Shown here in pieces: positions 60,381-64,000 of a DNA stretch of 64,000 nucleotides (its first letter is position 1; every line of letters begins with the position of its first letter). The DNA is taken from contig PGTK01000002.1 of the NCBI GenBank assembly GCA_002794705.1, positions 186,001-250,000 of the forward strand, in the 5' to 3' direction. This DNA is from Candidatus Thermofonsia Clade 1 bacterium. GTDB taxonomy: Bacteria > Chloroflexota > Anaerolineae > Aggregatilineales > UBA2796. The notes below the pieces were generated by a model. It saw only the letters and a program-made list of their open reading frames with translations. It was not told where the DNA came from and did no database searches. The translations under genes were made by a program, and so were the position numbers.

Positions 60381-60902
60381 TCAGACGATCTCAGTCACAG
60401 CGTTATCGCGCATGTTGAAGGCGGCATTCGCCTCTGTAGCGATCATCTCCAGCTTGCTGATGGCTTCATCCAGACCTTCGCCGCTGCGCGCTGCAGCATC
60501 GAATGCCTCAATTGCCGTACGGAAATGATCCACATATTCAATTAACGCAGCGTCAAAGGCGTAGATTTTCTCAAGCTGCTCAGGACCGATCTTCTGCGCA
60601 GCGTAGAAGCCCGCATAGCCCGGCGCCGCCGTGTTCACGCGATCAATGAAAATCTGGAACTGCGTTTTTGCCTCGCGTGTCTTGGTGGCTGCAGAGAGTC
60701 CGCCTTTGCTGAGCATCTGTTTCTCAGCGGCAATGAAGCGCTGCATCTGCTCCTTGAGCAAGGTGACGATATGCTCGCGGATCATGCGATCTGCTTCACG
60801 GCGTGCTGTCATCTCCGTGTAGCCGCGAAAGCCCGGTATGCGCGCTAGAATGCGCTCAAAGCCGCTGCGCTGCGAAATGATTCTCTGATACAAATCGGTC
60901 AT
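60381..60902 (-). CDS. Helical protein of unknown function, partner of the SPFH gene
   Basis: A 173-residue, mostly alpha-helical, charged protein with 'RREADRMIREHIVTLLKEQM' and 'EKIYAFDAALIEYVDHFRTA'. No recognised domain. It is the first gene of a two-gene operon with the SPFH protein, and it may be its partner. The start is ATG 60902 after AAAGGATTGAGG; a TTG at 60911 adds three residues. Confidence 0.75.
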   Translation of the reverse strand: MTDLYQRIISQRSGFERILARIPGFRGYTEMTARREADRMIREHIVTLLKEQMQRFIAAEKQMLSKGGLSAATKTREAKTQFQIFIDRVNTAAPGYAGFYAAQKIGPEQLEKIYAFDAALIEYVDHFRTAIEAFDAAARSGEGLDEAISKLEMIATEANAAFNMRDNAVTEIV

Positions 60903-61032
60903 CAGCCTCAATCCTTTGTCAACTCGGCGAGTCCACTGAGACTAGCATACATCAAATTGATCTGTGCCACAAACATCAATTTTGGGGCAATACAGTAAAA
61001 TTGAGCCAGCAACCCCTCACGGAGGCTCTGGC

Positions 61033-61557
61033 ATGGGCGCTGCACAGCAAGGTTTTGATCCCTCGCGCTGGATGATCATCCCGCGCACCGTAATTTTCCT
61101 GACCAACGGCGGCGACCTGCTGCTGATGAAGCGCGCCGCGAATCGGCGTGTCTTCCCGAATCGCTACAATGGCTTGGGCGGGCATGTGGAGCGCAACGAG
61201 ACCGTTGAAGCAGCGGCGCTGCGCGAGGTGCGCGAGGAATGCGGCATTCCCCCTGAGCAGATACGCGATTTCCGCCTGCGCGCCATCTCGCACATTGCCA
61301 GCAGCGCCACAGGCGGAATCATGGTCTTCGTTTTCACGGGCGAGGCGCTCACACGCGAGGTGCAAGCCACCTCAGAGGGCGAACTGCACTGGATTCCCTT
61401 GCCAATGGTCTACGGCTTGCCGCTCGTGGGCGATCTGCCCCACTTGCTACCGCGCCTCTTCGGTCAATCTGCCCGCCGCGACCTGATCTACCTGCATGTG
61501 GGCTACGATGCACACGATCAGATGGTCATCACCTTCGGCGACGGGCAAACTGACTAG
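61033..61557 (+). CDS. Nudix hydrolase
   Basis: A 174-residue Nudix enzyme that hydrolyses a nucleoside diphosphate linked to another group. The Nudix box is complete: it starts GGHVERNETVEAAALREVRE and continues ECGIP. 'TVIFLTNGGDLLLMKRAANR' precedes it and resembles MutT/ADP-ribose-type members. The ATG at 61033 has CGGAGG upstream; the in-frame ATG at 60964 has no SD and opens on unconserved residues. Substrate cannot be told. The stop touches the convergent ccmD-like gene. Confidence 0.92.
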   Translation: MGAAQQGFDPSRWMIIPRTVIFLTNGGDLLLMKRAANRRVFPNRYNGLGGHVERNETVEAAALREVREECGIPPEQIRDFRLRAISHIASSATGGIMVFVFTGEALTREVQATSEGELHWIPLPMVYGLPLVGDLPHLLPRLFGQSARRDLIYLHVGYDAHDQMVITFGDGQTD

Positions 61558-61698
61558 CTATTTCTCAAGTGCGCGCTCAGCACGCGCCAAGGCGCGCCGT
61601 ACATTCGCAAAACGAACGGCGAGGCTCGTCGCATAGGCGCCCATGATCAGCGCAATAACTGCCAAGCCGAGCATCAGATATTCAGCGTTCTGCGGCAT
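61558..61698 (-). CDS. ccmD: CcmD-like small membrane protein
   Basis: A 46-residue protein, read directly from the minus strand: it starts 'MPQNAEYLMLGLAVIALIMG', has one hydrophobic helix, and ends with a basic 'RFANVRRALARAERALEK'. The length, one helix and charged C-terminus match CcmD, the small helper that links CcmABC to heme chaperone CcmE. It follows ccmC by 15 bases and has AAAGGATG about 7 bases before the ATG. It completes the ccmA-ccmB-ccmC-ccmD gene set. Too small for confident detection by sequence alone; context makes it likely. Confidence 0.8.
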   Translation of the reverse strand: MPQNAEYLMLGLAVIALIMGAYATSLAVRFANVRRALARAERALEK

Positions 61699-61713
61699 AG
61701 TTAAACATCCTTT

Positions 61714-62487
61714 CTAGCGCTCTGCCAAGCGCGCCTTGAGCCAATTCAGGCGCTCGATCAAGTTATTCAAGCGAATGCGATACCACATCAGCGTGATCGG
61801 CACCAAAATCGCCCAGACCAGCATGTTCACGCCTAGCGCCGCGCTCATACCGGCTGAGGCGTCTAGCTCAAAGGTGCCACGCGCTTGCTGCGAACTCGGT
61901 CCAAAGACGGTCGGATGGATCGTATCCGGCTTGATCCGCGAGATCATGATCACCATGATCACCAAGATGATCGCCAACATGCCGTAGACTGAGGCAAAAC
62001 GACGGCGCGTCTGTGCGTTGCCAATGCTGGCGCGCAGCACAAGATACGCTGCGTAGGTCAGCATCATGATCGCCTCAAGGGTCAGGCGTGGATCCCACGT
62101 CCACCACGTATTCCAAATCGGGCGCGCCCAGATCATGCCCGTCACCAGATTCACAGCCGCCAATGCCAAGCCGACCTCAACGCCTGCTAATGCCAAAGTA
62201 TCCCATTTGGTCTTGCGCGTGAGCAGGTACATGAAGCCGCCGAACGTCGTGGCGGCAAAGGCCACGAATGCCCCGATGAATGCGGGCATGTGGATGTAGA
62301 AAATGCGCTGCACTTCGCCCTGATTGGCATCGGTCTTGGCAAAGCCGAGCGCCATGTACAGTCCAAAGCCGATTCCGATCAAGGTCAGCGCTGTGAGCGC
62401 CATCAGCAAGCGCAGCACGCCGATCCGCACGCGATCTGGCTGCTCCAAAACGACATCTGAGAGCGAAAGATTAGGTGCAACACTCAT
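61714..62487 (-). CDS. ccmC: Heme exporter CcmC
   Basis: Membrane heme-handling protein for cytochrome c maturation, 257 residues, six spans. The tryptophan-rich heme motif is 'IWNTWWTWDPRLTLEAIMML', typical of CcmC (WGTWW...WDARLT), with a His in the periplasmic loops ('IFYIHMPAFIGAFVAFAATT'). It acts with CcmA, B and D to load heme onto CcmE. Fourteen bases separate it from ccmB. Confidence 0.95.
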   Translation of the reverse strand: MSVAPNLSLSDVVLEQPDRVRIGVLRLLMALTALTLIGIGFGLYMALGFAKTDANQGEVQRIFYIHMPAFIGAFVAFAATTFGGFMYLLTRKTKWDTLALAGVEVGLALAAVNLVTGMIWARPIWNTWWTWDPRLTLEAIMMLTYAAYLVLRASIGNAQTRRRFASVYGMLAIILVIMVIMISRIKPDTIHPTVFGPSSQQARGTFELDASAGMSAALGVNMLVWAILVPITLMWYRIRLNNLIERLNWLKARLAER

Positions 62488-62501
62488 GGTAAGTCTCCTT
62501 G

Positions 62502-63185
62502 CTAGGCTTCAACCACGAACTCAAACATGATGAAACAGGCGGCAAAATAGACCGCATCTACAAAAGCGAGCAGCTGCAGCCACGCGAGCCAATCTTCGCT
62601 CGGCTGACCGCTCAACATGCCTGTGGTGGCGCGCACAGCGGTCAGCACCACAGGCAGGGCTAAAGGCAACATCACAACCGGTAGCAGGCTCTCGCGGGTG
62701 CGCGTTTGCGCCGTCATGGTCGCTAATAGCGTGCCGACGCTGCTCAGACCGAACGTGCCAAGCACCAGCACTGCGATCAGCCACGCGCTCAGCAATGGCA
62801 TGTTGTAAAGGATCGCGGCAATCGGCACTAGCAAAGCGCCAACGATCAGCGCGAACAGAAAATTGCCCAGCAGCTTGCCCACGAAGATCGCAGCGCGATG
62901 AATGGGCGCGATCAGCATGGCGTCTAGGTTGCCATGCTCACGTTCCAGAGTCAGGCTGCGATTCAAGCCAATGATGCTGGCAAACGCGACCGTCACCCAC
63001 AGCACGCCGCTGATCGACTCCTCGCGGGCGATCCGATCCAGCTCTAGGGCAAAGCTGAAGATCAGCAGGCTGAGCAAGGCGAAGATCACCATCAAGCTGA
63101 GCAATTCACGGCTGCGCAGCTCTGCCTGCAAATCCTTGATCACAATCCCGTAGACCGCACGGAAGAATGGCGTCTGCATGTGCAA
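62502..63185 (-). CDS. ccmB: Heme exporter CcmB-like permease, second copy
   Basis: Six-span permease subunit, 227 residues, with the CcmB features 'TPFFRAVYGIVIKDLQAELR' and 'SLTLEREHGNLDAMLIAPIH'. It is a paralogue of the copy at 41801, but lies in the full ccmA-ccmB-ccmC-ccmD cluster, so it is the more likely one for cytochrome c maturation. Four bases separate it from ccmA. Confidence 0.92.
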   Translation of the reverse strand: MHMQTPFFRAVYGIVIKDLQAELRSRELLSLMVIFALLSLLIFSFALELDRIAREESISGVLWVTVAFASIIGLNRSLTLEREHGNLDAMLIAPIHRAAIFVGKLLGNFLFALIVGALLVPIAAILYNMPLLSAWLIAVLVLGTFGLSSVGTLLATMTAQTRTRESLLPVVMLPLALPVVLTAVRATTGMLSGQPSEDWLAWLQLLAFVDAVYFAACFIMFEFVVEA

Positions 63186-63189
63186 TCTC

Positions 63190-63951
63190 CTAGCCTGTCA
63201 CTTCGGCGTAGCGCGCCGCCAGCCACGCCACGCTCGGAATCTCTGCCCGCGTGCAGGCAAACGCGATACTGCCACGCGCTAAGATCGCTACATGGCTCGG
63301 CAGGCGTGCCGCACGCTCAATTTCATGCGTCACCATCAGGATTGTGCGTCCCTCAGCGTGCGCCTCGCTCAGAAGCGCGTCTAACATCGCTGCCGCCGCC
63401 TGATCCAAGCCTGTATACGGCTCATCAAGCAGCAAAATGGCAGGATCGTGCAGGAGCGCCCGCGCAATGCTCAAACGCTGCGCCATGCCCCGCGAGAACG
63501 TCCGCACGGCGTCATCCGCACGATGTACCAAGCCGACTCGCTCCAAAAGCGCCTCAATGCGCCGCTCTGCCTGCTTGCCGCCTAGATTGTAGAGGCGGCT
63601 GAAGAAGCGCAGATTCTCTCGTGCCGTCAAATTCTCATAGAGCAGCAGCTTGTGGCTGACCAAGCCCAACTGAGCGCGCACGCGATCCGCTTGGCGCGGC
63701 AACTGCCAGCCGCCGACGCGAATTGTCCCGCGATCTGCCTGCCCTAGCCCGGCGATCAGGCGCAAGAGCGTGCTTTTGCCGCTACCGTTAGCGCCCAGCA
63801 GCGCGAGGAAATCGCTGCGCCCGATGTGCAGCGTCAAGTTGCGCAGAACAGGCAGCACGTCAAAGGTCTTGGTCACGCCCTCAATGGCGATGAGCGACGC
63901 TGAGGGCTTCACAACGGATCGATCAGTCAGCAACGGCGCAACAGTTGCCAT
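63190..63951 (-). CDS. ccmA: Heme exporter ABC ATPase CcmA-like, second copy
   Basis: ATPase of the CcmAB exporter, 253 residues. Walker A GANGSGKS, signature FSRGMAQRLSIARA, Walker B 'AILLLDEPYTGLD' and H-loop 'VTHEIE' are intact. It is a paralogue of the copy at 42484. It is the first gene of the cluster in this window; seven bases upstream is the end of another gene running in from the right edge, suggesting the operon continues. Confidence 0.93.
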   Translation of the reverse strand: MATVAPLLTDRSVVKPSASLIAIEGVTKTFDVLPVLRNLTLHIGRSDFLALLGANGSGKSTLLRLIAGLGQADRGTIRVGGWQLPRQADRVRAQLGLVSHKLLLYENLTARENLRFFSRLYNLGGKQAERRIEALLERVGLVHRADDAVRTFSRGMAQRLSIARALLHDPAILLLDEPYTGLDQAAAAMLDALLSEAHAEGRTILMVTHEIERAARLPSHVAILARGSIAFACTRAEIPSVAWLAARYAEVTG

Positions 63952-63957
63952 ACCGAC

Positions 63958-64000
63958 CTACTTTCTGCCCATCAGCTTAGCCAGCTGCGCTTTTAAGGAG
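63958..64000 (-). CDS. C-terminal end of an upstream gene (partial)
   Basis: On the minus strand, a frame open from the right edge ends in TAG (63958-63960) and encodes SLKAQLAKLMGRK. The tight seven-base spacing to ccmA suggests the last gene upstream in the same operon. Too short to identify. Confidence 0.4.
   Translation of the reverse strand, partial: SLKAQLAKLMGRK

Noticed and set aside
63180..63602. 140-codon plus-strand open frame opposite ccmA
   Set aside because: Antisense shadow of an ABC ATPase with all motifs intact.

Overview
The window is a contiguous, gene-dense stretch of bacterial chromosome of moderately high GC. The gene repertoire suggests a member of the Chloroflexota, perhaps Anaerolineae-like, from an uncultured or lightly studied lineage. 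The clues are extracytoplasmic beta-propeller and FG-GAP-like proteins, a T-box in front of serS, FemX-like aminoacyltransferases, a VKOR protein, a vertebrate-type P450 layout, two CcmAB heme-exporter gene sets and Ser/Thr kinase receptors. This placement is inferred from gene content only. There is no rRNA operon, no insertion sequence and no CRISPR array in the window.

Layout. 1-5155: a PAS/GAF sensor histidine kinase and a secreted double-propeller protein. 5156-8415: htpG and a GDP-L-fucose synthase. 8480-10667: a DNA methyltransferase facing a frameshifted probable restriction gene. 10656-13694: a PrsW-like membrane protein, a membrane-anchored protein and an argininosuccinate-lyase-like enzyme with altered active-site motifs. 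13668-22719: a long minus-strand run (DUF429, undecaprenyl-phosphate sugar transferase, O-methyltransferase, secreted trypsin-like protease, esterase, Xaa-Pro peptidase, and a Ser/Thr kinase fused to a periplasmic sugar-binding domain). 22817-24556: serS with a promoter and T-box leader. 24553-32197: two FemX-like enzymes, a P450, a nitrilase-fold protein without its catalytic cysteine, an M23 peptidase-propeller fusion and a PA14/SH3 protein.

32339-38701: XdhC, a membrane Fe-S protein with a YtkA/FixH-like lipoprotein, a J-domain protein, gamma-glutamyltransferase and a LutA-like CCG-domain protein. 38866-40220: the most unusual part, a CARF (NE0113-like)-LuxR-HTH regulator beside a Csx15-like protein, with no cas genes or CRISPR array in view. 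40368-46570: an LCP cell-wall ligase, tRNA-Cys, ccmB-ccmA-NYN nuclease and clpB. 46652-47728: a decayed gene with an effector-associated-type domain followed by WD40 repeats. 48025-54284: ribosome hibernation factor, a nucleotidyltransferase-fold protein, two glycosyltransferases, a PhnD-like lipoprotein, thiolase and a HIT protein. 54398-61557: endonuclease IV-like protein, M50-like membrane peptidase, moeA, VKOR, an S1-domain protein, an SPFH protein pair and a Nudix hydrolase. 61558-64000: a second heme-export cluster, ccmA-ccmB-ccmC plus a 46-residue ccmD-like gene.

Functional themes: envelope building (sugar transferases, FemX, LCP, M23), cytochrome c maturation and redox (two CcmAB sets, CcmC/D, VKOR, Fe-S membrane protein), molybdenum cofactor handling (MoeA, XdhC, possibly a MobA/CofC-fold protein), protein quality control (HtpG, ClpB, J-domain) and remnants or orphans of defence systems (broken R-M, decayed EAD-WD40 gene, orphan CARF/Csx15 pair).
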